From contig NZ_LDOV01000017.1 of NCBI RefSeq assembly GCF_001029435.1, positions 1 through 64,000 on the forward strand: 64,000 nucleotides of DNA. Direction: 5' to 3'. Made by a program: the position numbers and the translations under genes. The notes beneath the pieces were generated by a model. That model saw only the letters and a list, made by a program, of their open reading frames with translations, was not told the DNA's origin and ran no database searches. Below are positions 54,930 to 63,641 of the stretch, piece by piece; positions within the stretch are counted from its first letter, which is position 1; each line of letters opens with the position of its first letter. The DNA comes from Photobacterium aphoticum. GTDB lineage: Bacteria > Pseudomonadota > Gammaproteobacteria > Enterobacterales > Vibrionaceae.

Positions 54930-56414
54930 TTAATGCTCCTTCTGCCAACGAAGTTGTACACGCTTTTGAATCGCGTCATACGTGAAGTCACAGCATTCCC
55001 AGAAGTAAACAAAGCGATTTCGCAGTAGGTATGCCAATAAGCTAAATAGGCTGATATACAGCACGATCCCAGCCAGAACGCCCACAATCAGTTGAACGAG
55101 GCTATGCTGAAAGGTCCCGATAAGAGATGTTACCCCCAGGTACATCACTACACTCGAGAATAATGGCAGCGCATACACCCACAGCAAATCTGATAGCGCA
55201 ACCTTCAATACGGTGTAATACAGACACCACAACCAGCACAAAAAGCCAATGCCAATCATCATCCGCAACTGCGCCAATTCCAGCACGGTTGACTGAGTGT
55301 GCGTCATAAAGACAGCGGCAATCACACCAATCGCAATGATGTCTGATAACAGCAACACGCCGAGTTTTTTCTGCACAGTGAGCGCCGTATTCAACAACCC
55401 ATGCGATGACATCACCACCATCAGTCCGGCGATACTGACAATCAGTGGTTCTGCCTCCAGCCATTCATCCCCCAGCACAATCGCGGTGAAGGGCCCGGCA
55501 ATGGCCATCATGCCAAAGGCACACGGAATAACGATGAGCATATTCAAACTCATCTGTTTGAGTAGGCGGTATTGAAACAATAACGGGGTTTCATGTAACT
55601 TTGCCAATACGGCAAAAAGTCCTCGGTTAATGGGGGTCACGACTTCAACAAATGATAACCAAGCAAACTCTGTGGACACGTTATACATACCCACGCTCCG
55701 TGTATCGACAATGCTCCCCAGGATCAATACATCAATACGTGAACGTAGATACCCAAACACTGACGATAAATACAGCCACTTAGAGAAATTCCATTGCTTA
55801 TGCCAATAACGACACGATAACTTCGGCCAATACGGGCACATGATGTAGCCCAACGCGATTTCGGTGGCATTTAACGTGATCACACCAATGATCAATGCCC
55901 AGTATGTTTCTAAATAAATCGCTAAGCTGATTGAAACCACCGTGCCAACGGTTTTCGCCAGCATGGTATTGACTATCAATAACTTGAAATTGTAATTTTT
56001 CTCTTCAACCCCCAAGGCCACATTCCGTAACCCGAGCAAAATCGGAATGACAGAGGTCGCACGTATCACGTCCCCCATGGCCGCATTATTGACATAGGCC
56101 GCAATCCAATCGGCTGATACAAACAAAATCACCGCAGACACACATTTAATCACCAGACCCAATGTCCATAAGCTGTCCAGTTCGGCTTTCGACATGTTGC
56201 CTTGAGTGATCACAAACTTGTTGGTTCCCATGTGGGAAAAAGCCGCAAACAGAGAGACAAAAAAGGTCGCTAAAGCCGCAATACCAAAATCAGCCGGCTC
56301 CAACAATTTCAGCAAGACAATGGTATTCACCAAGCCGATCGCACGGCCATACCAATTGCAGATCAACGCCCACTTGGCGCTGTGCATGAGTCCTTCTTGA
56401 TCCGATATTGCCAT
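54930..56414 (-). CDS. oligosaccharide flippase (Wzx-like, MATE/MOP family)
   Basis: Membrane flippase that would move the lipid-linked repeat across the inner membrane. The 494-aa protein has about 14 hydrophobic segments and the family N-terminus (HSAKWALICNWYGRAIGLVNTIVLLKLLEPADFGIAALA), including the PADFG/Y turn of polysaccharide exporters. It ends exactly before the start of the 30-aa membrane peptide. Together with the initiating transferase and ligase, it makes a complete Wzx-type assembly line. Confidence 0.92.
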   Translation of the reverse strand: MAISDQEGLMHSAKWALICNWYGRAIGLVNTIVLLKLLEPADFGIAALATFFVSLFAAFSHMGTNKFVITQGNMSKAELDSLWTLGLVIKCVSAVILFVSADWIAAYVNNAAMGDVIRATSVIPILLGLRNVALGVEEKNYNFKLLIVNTMLAKTVGTVVSISLAIYLETYWALIIGVITLNATEIALGYIMCPYWPKLSCRYWHKQWNFSKWLYLSSVFGYLRSRIDVLILGSIVDTRSVGMYNVSTEFAWLSFVEVVTPINRGLFAVLAKLHETPLLFQYRLLKQMSLNMLIVIPCAFGMMAIAGPFTAIVLGDEWLEAEPLIVSIAGLMVVMSSHGLLNTALTVQKKLGVLLLSDIIAIGVIAAVFMTHTQSTVLELAQLRMMIGIGFLCWLWCLYYTVLKVALSDLLWVYALPLFSSVVMYLGVTSLIGTFQHSLVQLIVGVLAGIVLYISLFSLLAYLLRNRFVYFWECCDFTYDAIQKRVQLRWQKEH

Positions 56415-56489
56415 TTACCATCCCTATTATTGCGATATCCAATGCTCCAAGATCCCGTACTTCAAGACCTTCTATTTCAAGAACAATTG

Positions 56490-57413
56490 TTACCCCAGCG
56501 CTAACATCGCGGAGGCAGCAATGCGACGATACGTGCCGCCCTGATAGCGATAAGTGCCCATGAAATGGATCAGTGAAGCGAGGTCATGATCCTGTGACGT
56601 TGGCGGAAACTGATAAGTCTGATATTTAGGCCACGGCAAAACATGGGCACCATGTGCAGCAGACACGATCACGTTGGAAGCCACCTGCTCTGATCCCCAG
56701 GTATGCCATTTCTCTTCTCCCAGTGCCGACGTCATCTGGGCAGAAAACTTTCTTAACATCGGCAAATAGTGCGGGCTGGGCGGCAAGCCGACAAAGGCGG
56801 CACATCCACGAAAATACTGCGCGGTTTGGTTCTGAAAAAGAGGCAAGCGGGCAAACTCCTGTTCGGAACGCCCCTGAATATGGCAATCGCCCCAGTGCTG
56901 AGCAATGGCCGACATGTCTTTCATGGATAAGGCATTCGCCCATTCTGGCGAACCCAGTAAAAATGCACGTTGTTGTTCAATGGCAATCAAGACCTCGGTC
57001 AGATCACCGTTCACCACAATGTCAGCATCCAATTGAATGACATAATGATCGCGCGCCAATGTGAGGAGTGTAACCAGACGCTCCCAGCAATTGCCTTTTG
57101 GCAGCCCCGTCATATCGGCATCCGCAAACTCATGGATCACAATCCCGGGCAAATGATGAGCCAATAGCGAGCGATCGTCAGCCGTTAATGAGCCATCATT
57201 AAGGATATGTACCTGTGACTGCGGGCAGCGGGACAAAAAGGTTTTTACAGCAACTAAATACTCATGGATGACCCTGTGCCCGACCATAGAAAACACCACA
57301 GCCGATGCATCATGCTTTAGGGAAACAGGTTGAGAGTGAAGGATTTTGCTGAGCTGCTTATCACAAAAAAATTGACTAAAACGCCGCGTGATCCGGTAAG
57401 TCCATGCATTCAT
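56490..57413 (-). CDS. putative glycosyltransferase (GT-A type), specificity unknown
   Basis: A 307-aa soluble protein. An early segment AVVFSMVGHRVIHEYLVAVKTFL and a nucleotide-sugar/metal motif QLDADIVVNGDL near residue 130 suggest a GT-A fold similar to family 8-like transferases. C-terminal WGSEQVASNVIVSA and LIHFMGTYRY also recall sugar transferases. Start ATG 57413 is seven bases after GGAGG; an upstream in-frame start at 57443 is less likely. It is first in the leftward flippase-ligase-heptose series, 75 bases before the flippase. Confidence 0.75.
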   Translation of the reverse strand: MNAWTYRITRRFSQFFCDKQLSKILHSQPVSLKHDASAVVFSMVGHRVIHEYLVAVKTFLSRCPQSQVHILNDGSLTADDRSLLAHHLPGIVIHEFADADMTGLPKGNCWERLVTLLTLARDHYVIQLDADIVVNGDLTEVLIAIEQQRAFLLGSPEWANALSMKDMSAIAQHWGDCHIQGRSEQEFARLPLFQNQTAQYFRGCAAFVGLPPSPHYLPMLRKFSAQMTSALGEEKWHTWGSEQVASNVIVSAAHGAHVLPWPKYQTYQFPPTSQDHDLASLIHFMGTYRYQGGTYRRIAASAMLALG

Positions 57414-57583
57414 CTGCTGCCCTCCATGCCTTTGACGCAACAATGAAAGCCCATCGAATACGCGTCATGATTAAGCATGGCACAAAACAAAAAAACACCA
57501 TAATCTCACACCTCACAATATAGCCTGATGGTATATATTTGAGATATTCACTGCGACACAACATGCTATGGGACAACCTCATC

Positions 57584-59062
57584 ATGCACGCATTCCTCAA
57601 AAAATACCTCCTCACCTGTGGGATCTTACTCAATGCCATCCTACTGGTGATAAGCATCAAAGGGGCGGCTCATGTCGGTAGTCAGGTCAATAACTTAGGT
57701 GAGTTCTTTCATCTGTCTGCCCAATGGATAAAACCCTATTCGGAGACGTCTGCTCAGGCATTGTTGTCCTTCTCTGAGCGTGTTACCCGCGCCCATTACT
57801 TTGAAGCACCTTTTGAGCCCTCACAGTGGCCCACCATTGGCCCTCAGCCATCACTACAGGCCTCATCACCCACCACCTCGTTAACCGCCCTCTCCCCATC
57901 AACGGCAACACTCACTGTCGACAATCCGCGCGCGTTAACGCTCGCTTTACGTCAGGTGGAACCGGGGCAAACCATCGTGATCCGCGACGGCCATTACGCT
58001 CTGAAAGGAAAACGATTTAATATCAGTAAAAAGCCGGGAACGGCTTTACTGCCCATTCGATTAATTGCCGAAACACGCGGCAACGTTACGCTGGCTTTAG
58101 ACAGTCGAGAAGGCATTGTGATTGACCAGCCATATTGGCGTATTGAAGGCATTCATTTCATCGGCACCTGCCACTCTCACAGCCGTTGTGATCATGCGTT
58201 GCATATTGTTGGTGACGCCGATAATACACGGATTGCCCACAACACGTTTTACGACTTTAATGCCGCGATTAAAGTCAATAAAAGCGGGATTCAGTACCCT
58301 GATCAGGGTCTGATTGAACACAATATTTTTGGTAACCACCAGCCCCGCAACACCCATTATTCCGTCACGCCCATCAATGTGGATCACGGTAACGACTGGG
58401 TCGTACGGAAGAACATCATTCATGACTTCATTAAACTGGGAGGGAACCGTGTCAGTTACGGTGCGTTTATGAAAGGTGGCGTCACAGGCGGAATTTTTGA
58501 GCAAAATCTGGTGATCTGCAACACAAGCCAACAACGGTATCCGGGAAGTCAGGTCGGTTTATCTTTTGGTGGCGGGGGCATGAGCCAAGCTTCACGTCGG
58601 GATAACGCAAATTTTGAAGTCAGCGATACCATCATGCGAAACAATATCATCATGCACTGCAACGACGTCGGCATTTATAGCCAAAAAGCCGTCGATGTGA
58701 CCGTACACAACAACACCCTCTACAACACCGCTGGTATTGATGTGCGCTTTCCTGTCTCAACGGCATCCGTATACAACAATATCTTGAATGGCCGAATAAA
58801 AGCGCGTGACGATGCCACACTTCAATCCGAAAACAACCTGATCTCAACGTACTCCTTCATACGAAACAATAACGGTCTCAATGCGATATTTTCGACGCCG
58901 CAAAATGGCATTTTCTCCGTCACCTCGCCAGAGGCATTGATTGATTATGCCATTGAAGCAAAACCCACTACGCAGACCCTGTTCGATTTTTGTGGTCATC
59001 ACATTCATCAAAACACGGCCTACATAGGGGCGATTTACCAAGACGCGGGCTGCTTTCGTTAA
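57584..59062 (+). CDS. right-handed parallel beta-helix protein, probable polysaccharide lyase/epimerase-like
   Basis: Exported or membrane-anchored protein of 492 aa. Residues 5-24 form a signal anchor (KKYLLTCGILLNAILLVISI). After a Ser/Thr/Pro-rich linker, residues from about 120 on contain repeated short strands with Asn ladders (NTRIAHNTFYDFN, HNIFGNH, RNNIIMHCNDVGIYSQKAVDVTVHNNTLYN), the sign of a pectate-lyase-like beta-helix. The start of the helix (VDNPRALTLALRQVEPGQTIVIRDGHY) resembles chondroitinase-B/alginate-lyase-like proteins. Likely trims or modifies the exported polymer. Start ATG 57584 is preferred to ATG 57563 or TTG 57539. It is the only plus-strand gene in this right-hand block. 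Confidence 0.78.
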   Translation: MHAFLKKYLLTCGILLNAILLVISIKGAAHVGSQVNNLGEFFHLSAQWIKPYSETSAQALLSFSERVTRAHYFEAPFEPSQWPTIGPQPSLQASSPTTSLTALSPSTATLTVDNPRALTLALRQVEPGQTIVIRDGHYALKGKRFNISKKPGTALLPIRLIAETRGNVTLALDSREGIVIDQPYWRIEGIHFIGTCHSHSRCDHALHIVGDADNTRIAHNTFYDFNAAIKVNKSGIQYPDQGLIEHNIFGNHQPRNTHYSVTPINVDHGNDWVVRKNIIHDFIKLGGNRVSYGAFMKGGVTGGIFEQNLVICNTSQQRYPGSQVGLSFGGGGMSQASRRDNANFEVSDTIMRNNIIMHCNDVGIYSQKAVDVTVHNNTLYNTAGIDVRFPVSTASVYNNILNGRIKARDDATLQSENNLISTYSFIRNNNGLNAIFSTPQNGIFSVTSPEALIDYAIEAKPTTQTLFDFCGHHIHQNTAYIGAIYQDAGCFR

Positions 59063-59088
59063 GCGCTTTGTTCACGACATAACGGTTT

Positions 59089-59883
59089 TTATATCTCATT
59101 AACTGAGGAAATCGCTGCGCTTTCCTCAGCCCAGCTGCGGCTTTTCAGTAAGGTTCGGCAACGAACATACGCATCCTGACATTCCTGTAATAGCGCATCA
59201 TCAATATCAGGTCGGGTGGTATCCCCTTCTTTGTTCAATATCTTCCCGGCATGAATATGCTGAGAACTGTCTCCGGCAAAACGCTCGCCGGTTTTACTGA
59301 ATTGGCGGTAATCCTCCGGGAACGGCTGCGCTAACCCCATATAATGCTGTATTTTTTCCAGCGTCTGTTTTGAGTGACGTGTAATGTCTTCTGCATCGTA
59401 ATACAGAAAACCCGGCTCTCTGGGCACTTGCTGGGCAAAATCGGCTATATCGTTTACTCGGTCACGATAATATTCTGCAGCATGCTGAGGCGTTGCACAC
59501 GGATGCGCCGGATTATTTTTGGTATAGAGTTTAACAATGCTATTGATGGTTGCCATTGGCTCACGCAGTGCGATTAATAACAACGCATTTTTGTTATCAA
59601 ACAAGGCCGGATTGACATAATGTTCGCTATGTAGCACCTTATCAAAATATACCGGTGTGGAGGGTTCTTCCGTATTCTGCTCATGAAACTTCAGCTTTTG
59701 ATTGATAAAACTCTTCCAACTGTAATAGCCAATATGCATTTCATAGTAACCCGAGATATCCGGGTGACTGCCAATCACATGCGAAGTCACACTGGTATTC
59801 GCCCGCATATGGCTGACGAGAATGACATGTTTCTTTGGGATCAATAACTTCATTTTCAATAGCACATCTTGTACATCACTCAT
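59089..59883 (-). CDS. sulfotransferase-like protein
   Basis: A 264-aa cytoplasmic protein whose start KKHVILVSHMRANTSVTSHVIGSHPDISGYYEMH resembles the PAPS 5'-phosphosulfate-binding segment of bacterial sulfotransferases, and LLIALREPMATINSIVKLY resembles the 3'-phosphate-binding segment (xxRxPxxxxxS). The C-terminal YRQFSKTGERFAGDSS fits the third PAPS region. The usual Gly/Ser residues in the first loop are altered (RANTS), so activity is probable but not certain. The start at 59883 follows GGGGGAA and overlaps the upstream glycosyltransferase stop (ATGA). Confidence 0.7.
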   Translation of the reverse strand: MSDVQDVLLKMKLLIPKKHVILVSHMRANTSVTSHVIGSHPDISGYYEMHIGYYSWKSFINQKLKFHEQNTEEPSTPVYFDKVLHSEHYVNPALFDNKNALLLIALREPMATINSIVKLYTKNNPAHPCATPQHAAEYYRDRVNDIADFAQQVPREPGFLYYDAEDITRHSKQTLEKIQHYMGLAQPFPEDYRQFSKTGERFAGDSSQHIHAGKILNKEGDTTRPDIDDALLQECQDAYVRCRTLLKSRSWAEESAAISSVNEI

Positions 59884-60938
59884 TTTGCAGTTCCCCCTTC
59901 CCCAATCGGAATCGCTTTTTTTGTCGGCACGCATTTTCTGATGCCAAGATAGACGGTATACGCCAGCCATTTCACATTGAAACCATCCGCCAGCGCCTGC
60001 CAGGCATACGCAAACGCTTTGGGATAGTCGCCTTGCTGGGCCAATTCTTCTGCAATGACTTTTAATTGGATACTCTTGCCATGCCGACAAGACGCAATCA
60101 CCTCGGGATGACGCCCATATAAAATCCCTTTGTTATAGGTCCGTAGCTGGAAGACTTTTTTTTCTAAAATAGACACTCTTGTGGACGTGTTATTTTTCTG
60201 AGTATGGTCGGGAATGTTATGCCACGAATAAATATGCGGGTCATAGAGAATATGTTGGGCCTGATCAATGGCACGCAAATATAAATCCCGATCACTCTCA
60301 TACCTTATATGTTCATCCATGCCACCAATACTGATGAAGAAATCGCGACGAAAAATGGAACAATTCAAATGGGCAAATCCACCACTTTGCAGTAAATCAG
60401 CGGCGCTCGTTTCATACACTTGTCGGTCTTTCGTCGGATAGTATTGACGCTTTTCAATCAGATCTTCTATCCAAATGGTTTCTTCACACCGTGTGCCATC
60501 CTGGTAATACGCAGCTTGGTTGGAGTAATACAGATCAACACCCTGTTTAGAGGCCAATGACTGATGCGCCTGACGAAGATAAGTCGGATCGGTCCAATAA
60601 TCATCATCATCTAAGAAACACACATACTGCCCCTGCGCCAAAGACACACCGTGATTACGTACAAAACTGGGGCCATGGCCTGCCGCGCGGCGCATCAGCC
60701 GACTGACCGTTATCGGTGCATGATTTGCCGATGCAACGTTATATTGTGCGAAAATCTCATCATATTGAGCCAAATCGGCATCGTCACTGCCGTCATCAAC
60801 GATGATGATCTCTTTCTCTTCAAGATCTTGCATCATCACAGACTGTAAAGCAGCCGCGAACATACCCGGACGATTACGAGTGGGAATAATCACAGAAAAA
60901 AAGGGAGAATGCGGTTTATCCATGGTGCTGTTTTGCAT
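59880..60938 (-). CDS. glycosyltransferase family 2 protein
   Basis: GT-A transferase of 352 aa with the classic N-terminal FSVIIPTRNRPGMFAAALQSVMMQDLEEKEIIIVDDGSDD and the DXD motif in YVCFLDDDDYWTDPTYLRQA (near residue 115). GGMDEHIRYESDRDLYLRA is the acceptor/ED segment. The C-terminal 70 residues look helical. A GGAGG site lies five bases before ATG 60938, and the end overlaps the sulfotransferase-like gene, so the two probably act on the same sugar unit. Confidence 0.9.
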   Translation of the reverse strand: MQNSTMDKPHSPFFSVIIPTRNRPGMFAAALQSVMMQDLEEKEIIIVDDGSDDADLAQYDEIFAQYNVASANHAPITVSRLMRRAAGHGPSFVRNHGVSLAQGQYVCFLDDDDYWTDPTYLRQAHQSLASKQGVDLYYSNQAAYYQDGTRCEETIWIEDLIEKRQYYPTKDRQVYETSAADLLQSGGFAHLNCSIFRRDFFISIGGMDEHIRYESDRDLYLRAIDQAQHILYDPHIYSWHNIPDHTQKNNTSTRVSILEKKVFQLRTYNKGILYGRHPEVIASCRHGKSIQLKVIAEELAQQGDYPKAFAYAWQALADGFNVKWLAYTVYLGIRKCVPTKKAIPIGEGGTAK

Positions 60939-61902
60939 AGTGCCCTCCGGCTCGAAGAATGCTGGCGGGTGTGATCATTTCTGTATTCGGCACACCTTTA
61001 AACCATTTAATGAAATCCACAGTGGTATCAATAAAAACTTGTTGCTCATCCTGGCTGGAGACATAAGGCGTCATACCTTGCTTCACGGTCGGTGAATGAA
61101 ATGACATGATCAGATGATCATGGCCCAACCGAATCTGGTTCTCCGTTGCCGTGATCATGTCATCCAAGTCACTGCCTTCCGGTGATAACCGATACGTTTT
61201 GACCCCCAGCAATTTTTTCACCACACGGCTTGCCAGCCCCTGATGACTTAACCAAGTCGGATTGTCATTTAACACCTTGGTCAACGGTGCAAACGCAGAT
61301 AAACGACAACACGTATGCGGCAAATATGTAATTGCCCCTTCGGTGAATATCTTGTTGTTATATCGGCTAAAATCAGGGCCTTCCTGATGGGTAAAATCAC
61401 TGAATGCGCTAATACTTAAATCCACCTTGTACCCCAACCGCTTCAGAATCGATGCGGTATTAGGGCCAATACCATAACGCCCAGCCAAATAGGTAACCGG
61501 ACGCTGCCCGGTCACTGCTTCAATGGCCTCGGTAAGGGAGCGAAGTTTCTCAAATTCCAGTTCAGCGGTCAGATTACCCGGGTACGACAAAACATTCGCA
61601 ACCTCGCCCTTATGATCGGATTGCTCATCAAACGGTGGCGTAACCCAGGGGTGCAAATGGGCGGCAAATTCAATATGGTGCTTTTCGTAACGCTGACAAT
61701 GCGCGACCACCTGCTGCCCTCCATCGCTGGTCACAAACGGGTAATCCATTGCAAGGGTGACCTTGGCTCCCGCTTGGATCATCCCATCAATTAACGTGAT
61801 TAATTCCAGATGGTGAGTCACCTGATCCTGATGTTGTTTGAACCCTCCAGACCAGTCGAACTCCTCCTCAGCATGAATCACAACGGCAAGCTTAGCGACC
61901 AT
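60916..61902 (-). CDS. polysaccharide-deacetylase-like protein (WalW type)
   Basis: A 328-aa protein with a NodB-like layout: IHAEEEFDW at the start in place of the usual TxDD motif, HIEFAAHLHPWVTPP (possible metal-binding His pair) near residue 78, and LIMSFHSPT near 275. It differs clearly from the XrtA-type deacetylase at 40819 and resembles the WalW-like subgroup. Whether it is catalytically active is uncertain since the leading Asp is replaced by Glu residues. Start ATG 61902 follows AGAGG by seven bases; the start lies inside the end of the preceding fusion gene. Confidence 0.72.
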   Translation of the reverse strand: MVAKLAVVIHAEEEFDWSGGFKQHQDQVTHHLELITLIDGMIQAGAKVTLAMDYPFVTSDGGQQVVAHCQRYEKHHIEFAAHLHPWVTPPFDEQSDHKGEVANVLSYPGNLTAELEFEKLRSLTEAIEAVTGQRPVTYLAGRYGIGPNTASILKRLGYKVDLSISAFSDFTHQEGPDFSRYNNKIFTEGAITYLPHTCCRLSAFAPLTKVLNDNPTWLSHQGLASRVVKKLLGVKTYRLSPEGSDLDDMITATENQIRLGHDHLIMSFHSPTVKQGMTPYVSSQDEQQVFIDTTVDFIKWFKGVPNTEMITPASILRAGGHYAKQHHG

Positions 61903-63607
61903 ACACATCCCTCTGATAACATCTCAACAAGTAGATAATGGCTTGTTCAATTTGGGTATAACAGGTTTTCACCCCATCCAGACCATGCCCATAAGGGTCG
62001 GCAACTTCATGTTGCATCTTGGCACTCAATGGGATCAAATCGGCTAAACAAAATGCGTTGGCAATATCGTAACTCGCACTAATGGTGCTACCGTTTCGCT
62101 CATCAAAATAGAACACAATATCGTCATCAAGCAGATCACTTTGCCGCAGGCATTTAGACCGGTGCTGCGCAAGGTTATGTTTAAACAACAGCGCTGCCGT
62201 CTGGGCCTCATCGGGGCTTTGTCTGTTCTCTGGCATATGAAAGCCAAATGATTCGATGCAGCCCTCAGGCAGCGCCCCCTGAAACAAGGATTTACAGACA
62301 TGCTCGGCAAAAGGGCTGCGCATGATGTTGCCATAGCAGATAAAAACAATACGGCGATGAGGGTTTTCCTGAAACAGCGCTTTCAAACGCTGCTGGGTAC
62401 GCACACTGCGGTATTTGAGTAAGAAAGGAAAACGGCGGCAGATACCTTGCGTGATTTGTGAAAGGATGCCGCCAACCTCTTGGATAAACGGCAAGGGATC
62501 GGCCCAGATAAAACTATCAATGCGCTCTTTCCCTAATCCGATGCGACCGTATTGGATGAGTCGATGCAACCCATCTCGTATCCCATCGCGACGCAACTGA
62601 TAAAAATCTGCGGTTAAAGCGCGGGCATAGCGATTAACCGGATACGTCAGCACTGGCGTGACCGGCCGTTCCCCGGTCAGTAGAAAATGTGCGTAGGCTG
62701 CCGGGAAATCGACCCCGCAATAACACGCTAATGGCAATGACCCCCAAAACCGTGCATTCACCTCGACCAAAATCCATACTTGAGTCTGTGGATCACGCCG
62801 AAATTCAAACATCGCCACACCGGTAAAATGGGTTGCCTTGCACATGGCCATAACCGCATCTAATTGTGCCGGATCATGTGCCACACTTTGCCGGTATGAG
62901 CTGCCCCCACCATGCTTGGGTTCGGCTTCTCTTCGGTGGCTAAACGCCATATGGATCTCGCCATCCACAGAGAATACGGACACCCCTTCGCCGTACCCCG
63001 AAAAGAAGGCTTCGACCATCACAGGCTCAGCACCGGCTGGGATCTGGTTAAAGTCAGACGCTTGATGAACAATCGACACATTTTGCCGCTTATTAAGCCC
63101 ATTTTCGTCAAATGATTGCAGAGGCTTGATCACAAATCGCTCACCAAACTCTTTCGCCAATGCGTCGTAGTGGGTGTCTGACAACTGCACCAACTTACCT
63201 TTCGCAACGGGCACATCACACGATAGCGCTAATTGCTTGGTTTTCCACTTATCGAAAAGCACATCCAGCGCTCGATCATTCGCTATCGCCAACTGGGTAT
63301 TGGCCGGCAGTGTGTCTTTCACCGACCAAAGCGGATAAATGGCACGTTCATCACAGGGAATAATGACATCGTAACGATATCGCGCGATAAGCTGCTGCAC
63401 GGCCACCAGCCATTGCGCCTGTGAATAAGCCTGATAGTTATAGTACTTCGCAATCTTGATGTATCGACTGGCAAGGGCGGGACTGGTACGGTCATAACAG
63501 ACGACATGCACGTCATACCCGGCTTTTCCTAACGAGCGGATCACACTTAAAAAACTGCGCGTGTCCTCCCCCAGGATCAATGCTGTTGGTGTTCGTCCTT
63601 GCTGCAT
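61892..63607 (-). CDS. ATP-grasp ligase fused to low-molecular-weight protein tyrosine phosphatase
   Basis: A two-domain protein of 571 aa. Residues 1-400 form an ATP-grasp enzyme of the carboxylate-amine ligase type: ILGEDTRSFLSVIRSLGKAGYDVHVV (pre-ATP-grasp), ERFVIKPLQSFDENG (ATP loop) and ILVEVNARFWGS (282-290, metal-binding Glu/Asn). Residues about 418-571 are a low-molecular-weight phosphatase with catalytic loop Cys424-x5-Arg430-Ser (CYGNIMRS) and general-acid Asp537 in DPYG. Separate LMW-PTPs (Wzb) normally reset the BY-kinase of EPS systems; here the phosphatase is joined to a ligase. Both active sites look intact. AAGGTGG lies before the ATG. Confidence 0.85.
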   Translation of the reverse strand: MQQGRTPTALILGEDTRSFLSVIRSLGKAGYDVHVVCYDRTSPALASRYIKIAKYYNYQAYSQAQWLVAVQQLIARYRYDVIIPCDERAIYPLWSVKDTLPANTQLAIANDRALDVLFDKWKTKQLALSCDVPVAKGKLVQLSDTHYDALAKEFGERFVIKPLQSFDENGLNKRQNVSIVHQASDFNQIPAGAEPVMVEAFFSGYGEGVSVFSVDGEIHMAFSHRREAEPKHGGGSSYRQSVAHDPAQLDAVMAMCKATHFTGVAMFEFRRDPQTQVWILVEVNARFWGSLPLACYCGVDFPAAYAHFLLTGERPVTPVLTYPVNRYARALTADFYQLRRDGIRDGLHRLIQYGRIGLGKERIDSFIWADPLPFIQEVGGILSQITQGICRRFPFLLKYRSVRTQQRLKALFQENPHRRIVFICYGNIMRSPFAEHVCKSLFQGALPEGCIESFGFHMPENRQSPDEAQTAALLFKHNLAQHRSKCLRQSDLLDDDIVFYFDERNGSTISASYDIANAFCLADLIPLSAKMQHEVADPYGHGLDGVKTCYTQIEQAIIYLLRCYQRDVYGR

Positions 63608-63641
63608 ATGCTGCCACCTTCGCCTTACTTTCGCGTGATTT

